From Bilophila sp964538355 (GTDB taxonomy: Bacteria > Desulfobacterota > Desulfovibrionia > Desulfovibrionales > Desulfovibrionaceae), in contig CAZIFC010000005.1 in assembly GCA_964538355.1 (NCBI GenBank), forward strand, positions 1 to 64,000: DNA of 64,000 nucleotides, given 5' to 3'. Shown in pieces: positions 54,588 through 63,203 of the stretch (its first letter is position 1; every line of letters begins with the position of its first letter). The notes under the pieces were generated by a model that saw nothing but the letters and a program-made list of their open reading frames with translations, was not told the DNA's origin and did not search any database. The position numbers and the translations under genes were made by a program.

Positions 54588-54616
54588 ATTGTATTGATCG
54601 GCATCAATACCGGAAA
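54588..54616 (-). promoter_or_regulatory. Candidate mreB promoter with palindrome in the spacer
   Basis: Minus-strand TTTCCG (54611-54616) and TACAAT (54588-54593) lie 17 bases apart. An 8-4-8 palindrome, GTATTGAT-CGGC-ATCAATAC at 54591-54610, fills the spacer. It could be an operator or, if transcription starts further upstream, a leader hairpin. The rest of the 329-base gap holds nothing I recognise. Confidence 0.4.
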
Positions 54617-54877
54617 AGGAAATCTCGGAGGTGGAGGGGAACCGGCGAGCCTGCCCCTTTGCGAAAGACCTCGCGCTCTTTTCAGCCTGTCCTTTTAAGG
54701 ATAGCTTGAGTTCAGTCGCGAAGTGTTGGGCCAAAAACGCGCCAGTGTCAAGCGAAAGCTCTTCCCTCTTTTGGGAATCTACAAAACATACTGAATCTTT
54801 TCAACATATAACAAGCAAGGTCAAAATAAATGTACCGCCGCGGCCCGGCGGGCATTGAGCCTTAAGGGTTTGGATTC

Positions 54878-55771
54878 ATGCACACATGGAATACTTTTAC
54901 GGCCCATCTCCGCCTTCGTTTCGGACAGCGGGTCCAAAAAATACCACTCGATGCGGGGGCAAGCTGCCCAAACAGGGACGGAACCCTCTCCCGCGCGGGC
55001 TGCACCTTCTGCAACGCCGTCGGTTCCGGTTCCGGGCTTGGCCTTGCGGGGATGCATCTGCCCGCCCAATGGGAGCACTGGCGCGAGCACTTCCGCAAGT
55101 CCAACCGTGCCTCGCTGTTTCTGGCCTATCTGCAATCGTTTTCCAATACCTACGGCCCAGCCTCGCGTCTGGCGGCGATGCTGGAGATCTTCCGCACCCT
55201 GCCGGATCTCGCGGGCATTTCCGTAGGAACCCGCCCGGACTGTCTCGACGCCGAAAAGATGGCCCTGCTGAACGATGCGCCGTGGCGGGAAAAATGGCTT
55301 GAGCTGGGCGTCCAGACCCTCAACGACGCCACGCTGCGCCGCATCAACCGCGGACACGACGCGGCCTCCTCCGAGCGGGCCATCGAGCTGGCAGCCAACA
55401 CAGACGTGCAGGTCTGCGCCCACCTCATGCTTGGGCTTCCCGGAGAAACGCCGGACGACGTGCTGGCCACCGTGCGCCGCATCAACAGCCTTCCCGTCAA
55501 CGGCGTCAAGCTGCACAACGTATATGTCTGCAAAAAGACGGTGCTCGAGCAGGCGTTCCGCTCAGGCGACTATACGCCGCTGACGGAAGAGGCCTACATT
55601 TCGCTTGCCGTGGATGCCCTTGTGGAGCTGCGCCCGGACATCATCATCCATCGGGTTGTGGCCGACCCCGCTCCCGGCGAGCTGGTGGCCCCGGAATGGG
55701 CAACCCGAAAAGGGGATCTTGTCCGGTACATCCAGCATGCCTACCATAATAAAAGGGAACGGCTCGGCTGA
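54878..55771 (+). CDS. Radical SAM protein, YhcC-like (TIGR01212-type)
   Basis: A 297-residue radical SAM enzyme. The cluster motif is CPNRDGTLSRAGCTFCN, a C-x(12)-C-x2-C arrangement wider than the usual CxxxCxxC and characteristic of the YhcC/TIGR01212 group. Conserved barrel segments are SVGTRPDCLD, LGVQTLND and HLMLGLPGET. The family is linked to tRNA or ribosome modification but the reaction is unproven. It is transcribed divergently from mreB. Confidence 0.9.
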   Translation: MHTWNTFTAHLRLRFGQRVQKIPLDAGASCPNRDGTLSRAGCTFCNAVGSGSGLGLAGMHLPAQWEHWREHFRKSNRASLFLAYLQSFSNTYGPASRLAAMLEIFRTLPDLAGISVGTRPDCLDAEKMALLNDAPWREKWLELGVQTLNDATLRRINRGHDAASSERAIELAANTDVQVCAHLMLGLPGETPDDVLATVRRINSLPVNGVKLHNVYVCKKTVLEQAFRSGDYTPLTEEAYISLAVDALVELRPDIIIHRVVADPAPGELVAPEWATRKGDLVRYIQHAYHNKRERLG

Positions 55772-55927
55772 ACCGGGAGGAGTGCCTTGTGTGAAACGCT
55801 CCCCCCGCATGAAGAACGCTTTCGGCACAGGCTCCTCTCCTGTTTTCCGGCATACGGACGAGGCAGGAAAGAGCCGGAGCCGCTTGAAACGGCCTGCCGG
55901 GGAGAGGCGGCACGGCACAAATTCCGG

Positions 55928-56773
55928 CTAGGGCCTGCCCTCGTGCAAAGCCTCCACAAAGACTTCCCCGCGAGCCAGCAGGCGGACAGGGCCGCCGACC
56001 CATGCCGACCAGCCCCTGCCCGGCCCATCCCCGGCTTCGGAAACCGTCAGCGGTTCGCCTCCCGGCTGCATCAGGCGCAGCACGCCGGTATCTCCGCAGA
56101 CGTTTCGGCATACGAGGGAGGCCGCCAGCGTCCCGGAGCCGCAGGCCGTCTCCGCATAGGTGGTTTCCGTAGCCCGAACCCAGACGAACGGCGTAATCCG
56201 CAGGCCGCCTTCACGGTGCAGCCAGATGCACCCGGCGGCCTCTTCCTCAAGAAGCCCGAACCGGGCGAACAGCTCCGCCGTATCGCTATCCTTGTCGCGC
56301 GGCAAGGCATGAACCTCCGCATCCAGCACCAGATGCGCGATTCCCGGAACCCTGACAAGCCATATCCCCGGGGCCACTGCCCGCACGGACGGGGACTCCG
56401 GCAAGTCCAGCAGGACGGCGGACTCGAACAGGCACGGAGTCAGCCGGCGCACACGCACACGAAGCACGCCCGGCATCCCCGAAACGCTCACCTGCCCGCC
56501 GAGCGCATCGCCCTCCGGTTCCAGCACTCCCTCGTCGGCAAGCAGGGCGGCAAAGGCACGGGTGGCGTTCACGCAAAATTCCCCGCCCATCATGTCCAGC
56601 CTCGGCACCGCGGCGGCGGTATCGACATACCCGGCCTGCTCCGCTTCCAGATGCCCCGGCGCGATGATTTCCGCAGCGACACGAGCCCGCTCCACCGGAA
56701 GCAGCGAATGGTCGCGGACAAGGATGGTCGTGTTCCCGCAAGGAGAATATTTGACGAAAGGCAGAATACGCAT
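55928..56773 (-). CDS. DapF-like amino-acid epimerase/racemase
   Basis: A 281-residue protein of the diaminopimelate epimerase fold, with two pseudo-symmetric halves. The two catalytic cysteines are placed as expected: Cys67 in GGEFCVNATRAF and Cys211 in ETACGSGTLAAS. The usual CGNG of DapF is CVNA here, so substrate recognition differs, as in histidine racemase CntK and related opine-metallophore enzymes. With ddh present, meso-DAP does not require DapF, which makes another substrate more plausible. The ATG at 56773 follows GGGAGA. Confidence 0.75.
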   Translation of the reverse strand: MRILPFVKYSPCGNTTILVRDHSLLPVERARVAAEIIAPGHLEAEQAGYVDTAAAVPRLDMMGGEFCVNATRAFAALLADEGVLEPEGDALGGQVSVSGMPGVLRVRVRRLTPCLFESAVLLDLPESPSVRAVAPGIWLVRVPGIAHLVLDAEVHALPRDKDSDTAELFARFGLLEEEAAGCIWLHREGGLRITPFVWVRATETTYAETACGSGTLAASLVCRNVCGDTGVLRLMQPGGEPLTVSEAGDGPGRGWSAWVGGPVRLLARGEVFVEALHEGRP

Positions 56774-56787
56774 GCAGTCTCCCAAAC

Positions 56788-57183
56788 TCAGGCTTCCGTA
56801 TAGTTTGCCACTTCAATAAGGTTGCCGTCGGGATCACGGAAATACACGGACGTGATAGGCCCAAGCGCACCTTCGCGCCGCACCGGGCCTTCCTCTATGG
56901 AAACGTCGCTGGCCTTCAGGTGTTCCAGCACCTCGACGATCGGCGTGCGGGAGAGAAAACACACGTCCGCCGACCCCGGAAGCGGATTCCGCGCCTGCGG
57001 ACGAACGGCTCCTCCCACCTCATGAAGATTGATCTTGCGATTGCCGAAGGAAAGGGCGGTGCGCCCGTCTCCGAACACGAACGGCGTCATGCCGAGAACC
57101 CGCTCATAAAAGCGGCAGGTCGCGCCGATATCAGAAACGGTAAGGGCCAGATGATCAAGATCTTCCACGCAAAGAACGGCCAT
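56788..57183 (-). CDS. VOC-superfamily (glyoxalase/bleomycin-resistance-like) protein
   Basis: A 131-residue protein of two beta-alpha-beta-beta-beta modules. Metal-ligand candidates are His in DHLALTV, His in INLHEVGG and Glu in NLIEVANY. It resembles the ring-cleavage/fosfomycin-like VOC group, but the substrate is unknown. It lies 14 bases upstream of the DapF-like gene and is probably co-transcribed. A start two codons earlier is also possible. Confidence 0.85.
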   Translation of the reverse strand: MAVLCVEDLDHLALTVSDIGATCRFYERVLGMTPFVFGDGRTALSFGNRKINLHEVGGAVRPQARNPLPGSADVCFLSRTPIVEVLEHLKASDVSIEEGPVRREGALGPITSVYFRDPDGNLIEVANYTEA

Positions 57184-57488
57184 AGGCATTCCATCCTGTT
57201 GCTAGAGACTACACGAAAAGGAGGCTGCTCCACACAGCTCCCCCAGCACAATAACCACGCTCAACTATATGGTTTTACTTAAAAGTACAACCCCGCACCC
57301 GACAAGCGCACGGCAAGAGGCTCAACAGGACGGCAGGCAGGTCCGCCCGCAAGGGGCATAAGCATATCCCCAAAGGGGACCGGAGGCCAGCCTCCGCAGG
57401 GGTTGCCAACCCTTGTGCCCAAAAACAATCTGCCGTAACATGATGCGGATAGCCATCCCCAACGCTTACAAGCCTCGAAGGAGTACGT
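57184..57488. other. Intergenic region upstream of yicC
   Basis: About 305 bases between divergent genes. It has GC-rich short inverted pieces (CCCCAAAGGGG near 57370 and GGGGTTGCCAACCC near 57400) but no gene. No promoter hexamers of good quality were seen. Confidence 0.4.
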
Positions 57489-58367
57489 ATGCTGCGAAGC
57501 ATGACCGGCTTCGGTCGTTGCGTCATGGAAGACGCCGACTGGACGCAAACATGGGAAATTCGGAGTGTCAACAACCGCCACCTTGATCTGAAATGGCGGC
57601 TTCCCCTTCAGGCGCGAGGGCTGGAATCCCGCCTTGAACGCGTGATCCGCCGTTTCGCTGCACGGGGACGCATGGAAGTGACCCTGATCCTCCAGCAGCG
57701 CGGGGCGGCGGCAAGCCTCCGTTTCGACGCGGCACAGGCCTCGGCGATGCTGGATCAGATCGCCGCCCTCGCGGATCTGCACGGCGACGCCTTCGAACCG
57801 GACTACAACGCGCTTTTCGCCATCCCCACTCTTTGGGAGCGCGAAAGCGAGGAAGGCGACGACGAGCTTGAGGAACGCCTTGAGGAAGGTCTGGTTGCCG
57901 CTCTGGAAGACTGGAACGAATCCCGCGAGACGGAAGGCGCGGCCCTTGCCCGGGACATGAAGGCCCGCATCGCCACGATGGAGGAATGGGTAGCCCGCAT
58001 CGACGAGCGCGCCCCGGAAATCAAGGAGGAACGCTTTGCCGTTCTCCGGGAACGCCTTTCCGAAGCCCTGTCCGGTTCCGGCGTTGAGCTGGAAGAAAAC
58101 CGCTTCCTGCAGGAAATCGTGATCCTCGCGGACAAGCTCGATGTCAGCGAAGAGCTGACCCGCCTCCATGCCCACCTCGAACGCCTGCGCGATCTGCTCG
58201 AAATCGGTACGGATGCCGGACGACGCCTCGATTTCACGCTTCAGGAATGCTTCCGGGAAATCGCCACCTGCGGCAACAAGATTCAGGATGCCCAGACATC
58301 CCGCCTTGTCGTCGACTTCAAGAACGAACTGGAAAAGTGCCGCGAGCAGGTTCAGAACCTGGAATAG
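57489..58367 (+). CDS. yicC: YicC family endoribonuclease
   Basis: A 292-residue YicC-type protein. The N-terminal MLRSMTGFGR and EIRSVNNRHLDLKWRLP are the family opening, and the C-terminus carries LDFTLQECFREIATCGNKIQDAQTSRLVVDFKNELEK (in segments) of DUF1732. E. coli YicC is an RNase that affects small RNA decay. It lies 199 bases upstream of gmk, the usual neighbour. Confidence 0.94.
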   Translation: MLRSMTGFGRCVMEDADWTQTWEIRSVNNRHLDLKWRLPLQARGLESRLERVIRRFAARGRMEVTLILQQRGAAASLRFDAAQASAMLDQIAALADLHGDAFEPDYNALFAIPTLWERESEEGDDELEERLEEGLVAALEDWNESRETEGAALARDMKARIATMEEWVARIDERAPEIKEERFAVLRERLSEALSGSGVELEENRFLQEIVILADKLDVSEELTRLHAHLERLRDLLEIGTDAGRRLDFTLQECFREIATCGNKIQDAQTSRLVVDFKNELEKCREQVQNLE

Positions 58368-58566
58368 CGGCCTGAAACAAGGGTTCCGGAACAGGCGGAG
58401 AGGCACGCCTCTTGCCGTAGCTCTTGCCCGTGCTCTTGAGGAGACGGGCACACCCCGCCGTTCCGCCATCGTACCAAGTGACAAAGACCCAACGCTCCCA
58501 GCCCCGTGATCCTTTCCGCCATCCTGCGGACGCCTGGTCACCGGTTTACGCAGGAGGAAACTGACA

Positions 58567-59199
58567 ATGCCTGACAAAACGCCATCCGCAACGGCCCGCT
58601 CCGGGGCTCTTCTCGTCGTGTGCGCCCCCTCGGGGACGGGGAAATCGACCCTGATTGAACGCCTGCGGAACGAGTTCCCCAACTTTGCCTACTCCATCTC
58701 CTGCACCACCCGCGCCCCGAGAGGACAGGAAGTGGACGGCAAAGACTACCATTTCCTTTCGGTGGAGGAATTCCTCCGACGCCGCGATTCCGGCACGTTT
58801 GCGGAATGGGCCAACGTGCACGGCAACTATTACGGCACGCCGCTGGCTCCCGTGCTTGAAACCCTGAAGGCCGGGCAGGACGTGCTTTTTGACATCGACG
58901 TGCAGGGCGCGGCGCAGCTCCGGCTGTCCCTGCCGCGCGGGCAGTACGTCTTTCTGTTCCCGCCGTCCATGAGCGAGCTGGAACGCCGCCTGCGCGGACG
59001 CGGCACGGACGACGAGGCCAGCATCGCCCGCCGCCTGTCCAACGCCGCCGCCGAAATCAGGCAGGCGCACTGGTTCGACGCGTGGATCGTCAATGACGAT
59101 CTGGACAAGGCCTATGACGAACTCCGCGCCGTCTATCTCGCTTCCACACTCCACCCCGCGCACCGCCCGGGGCTGGCAAACTCCATTCTCGAAGGATGA
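58567..59199 (+). CDS. gmk: Guanylate kinase
   Basis: A 210-residue GMP kinase, making GDP from GMP and ATP. The P-loop is APSGTGKST at residues 20-28. GMP-binding residues are in SCTTRAPRGQEVDGKDYHF, and the VLFDIDVQGA segment is typical. It ends 4 bases before pyrF. A GGAGG precedes the start. Confidence 0.96.
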   Translation: MPDKTPSATARSGALLVVCAPSGTGKSTLIERLRNEFPNFAYSISCTTRAPRGQEVDGKDYHFLSVEEFLRRRDSGTFAEWANVHGNYYGTPLAPVLETLKAGQDVLFDIDVQGAAQLRLSLPRGQYVFLFPPSMSELERRLRGRGTDDEASIARRLSNAAAEIRQAHWFDAWIVNDDLDKAYDELRAVYLASTLHPAHRPGLANSILEG

Positions 59200-59203
59200 A
59201 CTC

Positions 59204-59902
59204 ATGGCCCAGCTTATCGTAGCCCTTGACTATACCAATGCCAAAGACGCCCTTGCCACTGCCGAATCCCTGCGCGGCTGCCCCATCTGGATGAAGGTGG
59301 GGCTTGAGCTTTTCACGCAGGAAGGCCCTTCCGTCGTCAAGAGCCTCAAGGAGATGGGCTTCAAGGTCATGCTCGATCTGAAGATGTTCGACATTCCGAA
59401 TACCGTCGCGGGCGGCGTGGCCTCCGCCTGCCGGATGGGGGTCGACCTCATCACCGTGCACGCGCTCGGCGGGGAACGGATGATCCGCGCCGCCGTGGAT
59501 GCCATCGCCCAGAGCGGCACCAACGGCGGAGCCAAACCCCTGCTGTTTGCCGTAACCGTCCTGACCAGCATGGCTCCCGGCGAACTTCCCGGCTATGGCG
59601 AAAACCTTTCGGGCCTTGCAGCCGATCTCGCCGCGGGCGGGCAGGCGTGGGGGCTGGACGGCGTGGTCTGCTCCGGCCATGAGGTCGAGGCCATCAAGTC
59701 CCGCTGTCCCGGCCTGCAATGCCTGACCCCCGGCATCCGCCCGGCTTCCGGCTCCGCCGCCGACGACCAGCGGCGCGTCATGACGCCTGCCCAGGCTGTG
59801 CGTATCGGAAGCGATTTTCTCGTCGTGGGACGCCCGATCACCAAGGCTGACGTTCCCGCCGACGCCGCCCGCGCCATTCTGGAAGAGATGGCACAGGCGT
59901 AG
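59204..59902 (+). CDS. pyrF: Orotidine 5'-phosphate decarboxylase
   Basis: A 232-residue TIM-barrel enzyme that makes UMP. The catalytic Asp-Lys-x-x-Asp motif is DLKMFDIP, and the phosphate-binding end is VVGRPITKADVP. The ATG at 59204 follows AAGGA; the frame is open into gmk but does not fit the family there. Confidence 0.96.
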   Translation: MAQLIVALDYTNAKDALATAESLRGCPIWMKVGLELFTQEGPSVVKSLKEMGFKVMLDLKMFDIPNTVAGGVASACRMGVDLITVHALGGERMIRAAVDAIAQSGTNGGAKPLLFAVTVLTSMAPGELPGYGENLSGLAADLAAGGQAWGLDGVVCSGHEVEAIKSRCPGLQCLTPGIRPASGSAADDQRRVMTPAQAVRIGSDFLVVGRPITKADVPADAARAILEEMAQA

Positions 59903-60055
59903 AGAGATTCCGGCTTTCACGGCGGAGGCATCTCCCCGCCCTCACCGGTCTCCTCTCCGCCAGTTTTTTCACGGCGGATGCCATGCCGCCCTTGTCTGGC
60001 GCGTCCGGGCCGTTCGGCAGCATGCCTTTCAGGATTGCCACGAACACCGGACGCC

Positions 60056-60131
60056 CGGCCTCCCCACCAGTCAAACGTTTTTGGGGGTGGGGGCCGGGGG
60101 AGGAAACCCGTTTTCAAAAGGGCCCTCCCCC
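60056..60131 (-). repeat. Purine/pyrimidine hairpin repeat, copy before recJ
   Basis: GGGGGAGGAAACCC and GGGCCCTCCCCC form the hairpin (60096-60131). The tail on the minus strand runs through the AAAAACGTTTG module to the 13-mer complementary to CGGCCTCCCCACC (60056-60068), identical to that of the lon copy. It sits in the 260-base pyrF-recJ gap, in reverse orientation relative to its neighbours. Confidence 0.65.
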
Positions 60132-60162
60132 GTTTCCCTCTCTCCTTCCCCAAAAGGTTCCC

Positions 60163-61878
60163 ATGAAAAAATGGAAATTCCGCAACGATTCCGAAACAGG
60201 CCGCTGCCCTGACGGCTGGGCGGACAAGCTCGGCGTCCCGCAGGTCGTCGCAGATCTGCTCTGGCAGCGCGGGCTGGACAAGCTCGGCGACATGGACACG
60301 TTTCTCTCCCCCGGCCTGCGCCACCTTGCCGCCCCGACCTGCTGGCCCGGCATGCAGGAGGCCGTCGATACGCTGGAACAGGGCATCCGCGAAGGCCGCA
60401 CAATCATCATCTGGGGCGACTACGACGTGGACGGCATCACCGGAGCCACGCTTATACTGCAAACGCTCCGCTTTCATGACATCCCCGCCCTTGTGCACCT
60501 TCCCGACCGGCGCACGGAAGGCTACGGACTCAACATTCCGGGCATCGAACGTCTCGCCGCCGAAGAGGGTGCGGGGCTGCTGCTGACCGTGGACTGCGGC
60601 ATCGGCGACGTAAAGGCTGTCGAACGCGCCCGGGAGCTGGGGTTTGTCGTGGTCGTTTCCGACCACCACATGCCGCCCGAAGTGCTTCCCCCCGCCCACG
60701 CGATAACCAACCCGCGTCTCGACGAAGACAATCCCTGCCCCCATCTTGCCGGAGTCGGCGTGGCCTTTTTCCTCATGGCGGCCCTGAATGCCCGGCTGGA
60801 ATCCCTGACGGGCAAGCGCATGGACATGCGGAAAGTCCTTGATCTGGTGGCCCTTGGCACGTTGGCGGACATGGTGTCCCTGACCGGGCAGAACCGCATT
60901 CTGGTCAAGAACGGGCTGCTGAAGATTGCAGAGGCCAGACGCCCCGGCCTTGCCGAACTCAAGGGAGCCAGCGGCTTTTCTCCGGTAGCCGCGCTGGGAG
61001 CCGGGCAGGTCGTCTTCAACCTCGCCCCGCGCATCAACGCCGCCGGAAGGCTCGGCAGCCCGACGCTGGCGCATGACATGCTTTTGACCGACTCGCACGA
61101 CGAGGCCGCCCGGCTGGCACAGACGCTGACCGCCATGAACGACGAACGCCGGGCCGAAGAAGACCGTATCTATAAGGAAGCCGTGGCACAGGTGGAGGCG
61201 TCCCCCAACCATCCCGGCCTCGTCCTGTACGGCAGGGACTGGCATCAGGGCGTCATCGGCATTGTGGCCTCGCGCATTGTGGAAGCCTATTACCGCCCGG
61301 TACTGATCCTTTGCGCGGACGGCGACACGCTGAAAGGCTCCGGGCGATCGGTTTCCGAATTTGATCTCCATGCGGGCCTGACGCGCTGCTCCGACCTGCT
61401 GCTGGGATTCGGCGGGCACCGGCAGGCGGCCGGACTCCGCCTTGCGCCCGAACGCCTGGAAGAACTTCGCAGCCGTTTCGACAAGATTGTCCGGGAAGAG
61501 CTGGGGGATACGCCGCTGACGCCTACCCTGAAAATCGATGCGGAAATGCCTTTTTCACAGGCATCGGACTTCATGGTTCTGAAGGGCCTTGAGCTGCTCC
61601 AGCCCTTCGGCATCGGCAATCCAGAACCGCTTTTCGCCTCGCTTCCACTGGTTGTAAAAAAACGCAGGGCGTTCGGGCATTCTCGGGAACATGTCTCGCT
61701 GGAAGTCATGGAAGAGCAGTCCGGCATCACGCTTCAGGCCAAGGCGTGGCGGCAGGCGGGCCAGATCCCCGAATCCTTGCAGGGCCGCCGCATCCGCCTC
61801 GCCTACACGCCGGGCATCAACGCCTACAACGGCATTGCCTCGGTGGAGCTGCGCGTCAAGGACTGGGAAACGCTGTAG
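60163..61878 (+). CDS. recJ: Single-stranded-DNA-specific exonuclease RecJ
   Basis: A 571-residue 5'-3' exonuclease used in recombination and mismatch repair. The DHH-family motifs are complete: WGDYDVDGITGA, LLTVDCGIG, VVSDHHMP, and the DHHA1 motif GFGGHRQAAG. The C-terminal OB-like domain (from PLFASLPLVVKKRRAFG) is intact. The ATG at 60163 begins just after the repeat element, in good agreement with family N-termini. Confidence 0.95.
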   Translation: MKKWKFRNDSETGRCPDGWADKLGVPQVVADLLWQRGLDKLGDMDTFLSPGLRHLAAPTCWPGMQEAVDTLEQGIREGRTIIIWGDYDVDGITGATLILQTLRFHDIPALVHLPDRRTEGYGLNIPGIERLAAEEGAGLLLTVDCGIGDVKAVERARELGFVVVVSDHHMPPEVLPPAHAITNPRLDEDNPCPHLAGVGVAFFLMAALNARLESLTGKRMDMRKVLDLVALGTLADMVSLTGQNRILVKNGLLKIAEARRPGLAELKGASGFSPVAALGAGQVVFNLAPRINAAGRLGSPTLAHDMLLTDSHDEAARLAQTLTAMNDERRAEEDRIYKEAVAQVEASPNHPGLVLYGRDWHQGVIGIVASRIVEAYYRPVLILCADGDTLKGSGRSVSEFDLHAGLTRCSDLLLGFGGHRQAAGLRLAPERLEELRSRFDKIVREELGDTPLTPTLKIDAEMPFSQASDFMVLKGLELLQPFGIGNPEPLFASLPLVVKKRRAFGHSREHVSLEVMEEQSGITLQAKAWRQAGQIPESLQGRRIRLAYTPGINAYNGIASVELRVKDWETL

Positions 61879-61967
61879 GCGGGATAAACGCTTTTCAAGC
61901 GGTCTGCTCTTCCGTATATTCGCCCGTGCCGCCATCCGGCGGACCACCCTCTTGCAAGGAGAACACC

Positions 61968-62558
61968 ATGCACAGTATCCGTATTGCCATCCTCTCGCTC
62001 GCCCTGTGCTTCGGCGCGAGCCTGCTCGCTCCCGAAAGCAACGCTGCGGCTCCCCAGCCCAAGGTCAAAATCGAGACCAACATGGGCGACATCGTTGTTG
62101 AACTGAATCAGGAACGCGCTCCCAAGACGGTCAGCAACTTCCTCTTTTATGTGAAGAGCGGTTTTTACAAGGATACGATTTTCCACCGCGTCATCAACGG
62201 CTTCATGATTCAGGGCGGCGGGCACACAGCCGACATGCAGGAAAAACCCAACAACAAGAAGCCAGTGATCAACGAAGCCGGCAACGGACTCAAAAACGAG
62301 CCGTACACCATCGCCATGGCCCGCACGAACGATCCTGATTCGGCAACGGCGCAGTTCTTCATCAACGTGGCGAATAACGACTTCCTGAACCACAAGAACA
62401 CCACTCCGGCAGGCTACGGCTACGCGGTGTTCGGCAAGGTCATTCAGGGGCAGGATGTCATCGATCGCATCAAGGCTGTACCCACCGGTAACGTCGGCCC
62501 CTACCAGAATGTCCCGAAGGAGCCTGTGCTCATCAAGAACGTTGTTCTCGTAAAATAA
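61968..62558 (+). CDS. ppiA: Periplasmic peptidyl-prolyl isomerase, cyclophilin type
   Basis: A 196-residue secreted cyclophilin. The signal peptide ends near SNAAAP. Catalytic and substrate residues are in FHRVINGFMIQGGG (Arg of the active site), MARTNDPDSATAQFFINVAND and YAVFGKVIQG. The ATG at 61968 follows AAGGAG. It folds proline-containing periplasmic or outer-membrane proteins. Confidence 0.95.
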   Translation: MHSIRIAILSLALCFGASLLAPESNAAAPQPKVKIETNMGDIVVELNQERAPKTVSNFLFYVKSGFYKDTIFHRVINGFMIQGGGHTADMQEKPNNKKPVINEAGNGLKNEPYTIAMARTNDPDSATAQFFINVANNDFLNHKNTTPAGYGYAVFGKVIQGQDVIDRIKAVPTGNVGPYQNVPKEPVLIKNVVLVK

Positions 62559-62626
62559 TTTAAACCAATAAATACACTATATTAAGATTATCGCAAAAAT
62601 TATTTTAAAAAAACGCAAAAAAATGC

Positions 62627-62655
62627 TTGCCAAAGCCGAAGAGTTTGCGTAGTTA
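62627..62655 (+). promoter_or_regulatory. Candidate promoter of tRNA-Phe
   Basis: TTGCCA (62627-62632) and TAGTTA (62650-62655) are 17 bases apart, with a very A-rich stretch upstream (62595-62623) that could act as an UP element. Confidence 0.5.
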
Positions 62656-62668
62656 CTCTTCCTGTCGA

Positions 62669-62744
62669 GCCGGGGTAGCTCAGTTGGTAGAGCAGGGGAC
62701 TGAAAATCCCCGTGTGGGCAGTTCAATTCTGTCCCCCGGCACCA
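62669..62744 (+). tRNA. tRNA-Phe (GAA)
   Basis: A 76-base tRNA with encoded CCA. The acceptor arm GCCGGGG / CCCCGGC pairs, the anticodon loop CTGAAAA carries GAA at 62702-62704, and the T-arm loop TTCAATT is normal. The CRISPR array begins 94 bases beyond it. Confidence 0.97.
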
Positions 62745-62756
62745 CTCGAGAATACA

Positions 62757-62789
62757 GGACTTGCGTTGTTGAAACGCAAGTCCTTTTTC
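62757..62789 (+). terminator. Terminator after tRNA-Phe
   Basis: GGACTTGCGTT pairs with AACGCAAGTCC, followed by TTTTTCTTTTC. Confidence 0.9.
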
Positions 62790-62838
62790 TTTTCTCTCTA
62801 GCCGTCCTCTCGCCTTATCCCTCTTTTCTCCTGAATGA

Positions 62839-63106
62839 TGTCCAAACCGCCTGCACGGCGGGTAACCTTCCTCGCCTTCTCCGGGCTGCCCCTTAGCACT
62901 TCTAAGCCGCCTGCACGGCGGGTAACATGCCGGGACGTACCGGCTCTCCACCGACGGCCTTCTAAGCCGCCTGCACGGCGGGTAACACGGAATCCAAGCT
63001 CGTCGTGAGCGCGAAGGACTTCTAAGCCGCCTGCACGGCGGGTAACCCCTGATTCTCTGCCCCGGAGCGTCATGGCGCCTTCTAAGCCGCCTGCACGGCG
63101 GGTAAC
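62839..63106 (-). CRISPR. Type I-F CRISPR array, five repeats and four 32-bp spacers
   Basis: Repeats of 28 bp start at 62839, 62899, 62959, 63019 and 63079; spacers 62867-62898, 62927-62958, 62987-63018 and 63047-63078 are all exactly 32 bp. In crRNA orientation (minus) the repeat starts GTTAC, then has the stem-loop CCGCC-GTGCA-GGCGG and the 8-base handle CTTAGAAG, matching the I-F pattern (5-bp stem, 5-base loop, CTAAGAAA-like handle). Four repeats are identical. The one at 62839-62866 has a changed handle (TTTGGACA), marking the old, leader-distal end. Transcription therefore runs from the cas1 side towards tRNA-Phe. Confidence 0.95.
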
Positions 63107-63203
63107 AAGAATGCTGACCAAAAAACAGCTGCTTTTTCAAAAGGTTACTATCGGATCAGCAGAAAAGGCTTCCTTTTTCATACATACAAACAACCGTCTG
63201 TAC
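63107..63203 (-). promoter_or_regulatory. Probable CRISPR leader
   Basis: A 97-base AT-rich stretch between the cas1 stop and the first intact repeat, on the side opposite the degenerate repeat. It should hold the array promoter and integration signals; no clear hexamers were assigned. Confidence 0.6.

Noticed and set aside
54720..54760. A sigma54-like CTGGCGCG-TTTT-TGGCC on the minus strand upstream of mreB.
   Set aside because: The GG and GC spacing fits, but the -12 half reads TGGC rather than TTGC, it is about 180 bases from the gene, and no enhancer palindromes are nearby.
62577..63140. An open frame of 187 codons with a repeated YPPCRR peptide across tRNA-Phe and the array.
   Set aside because: The repeats are CRISPR repeats read as protein; the frame also runs through a tRNA gene.
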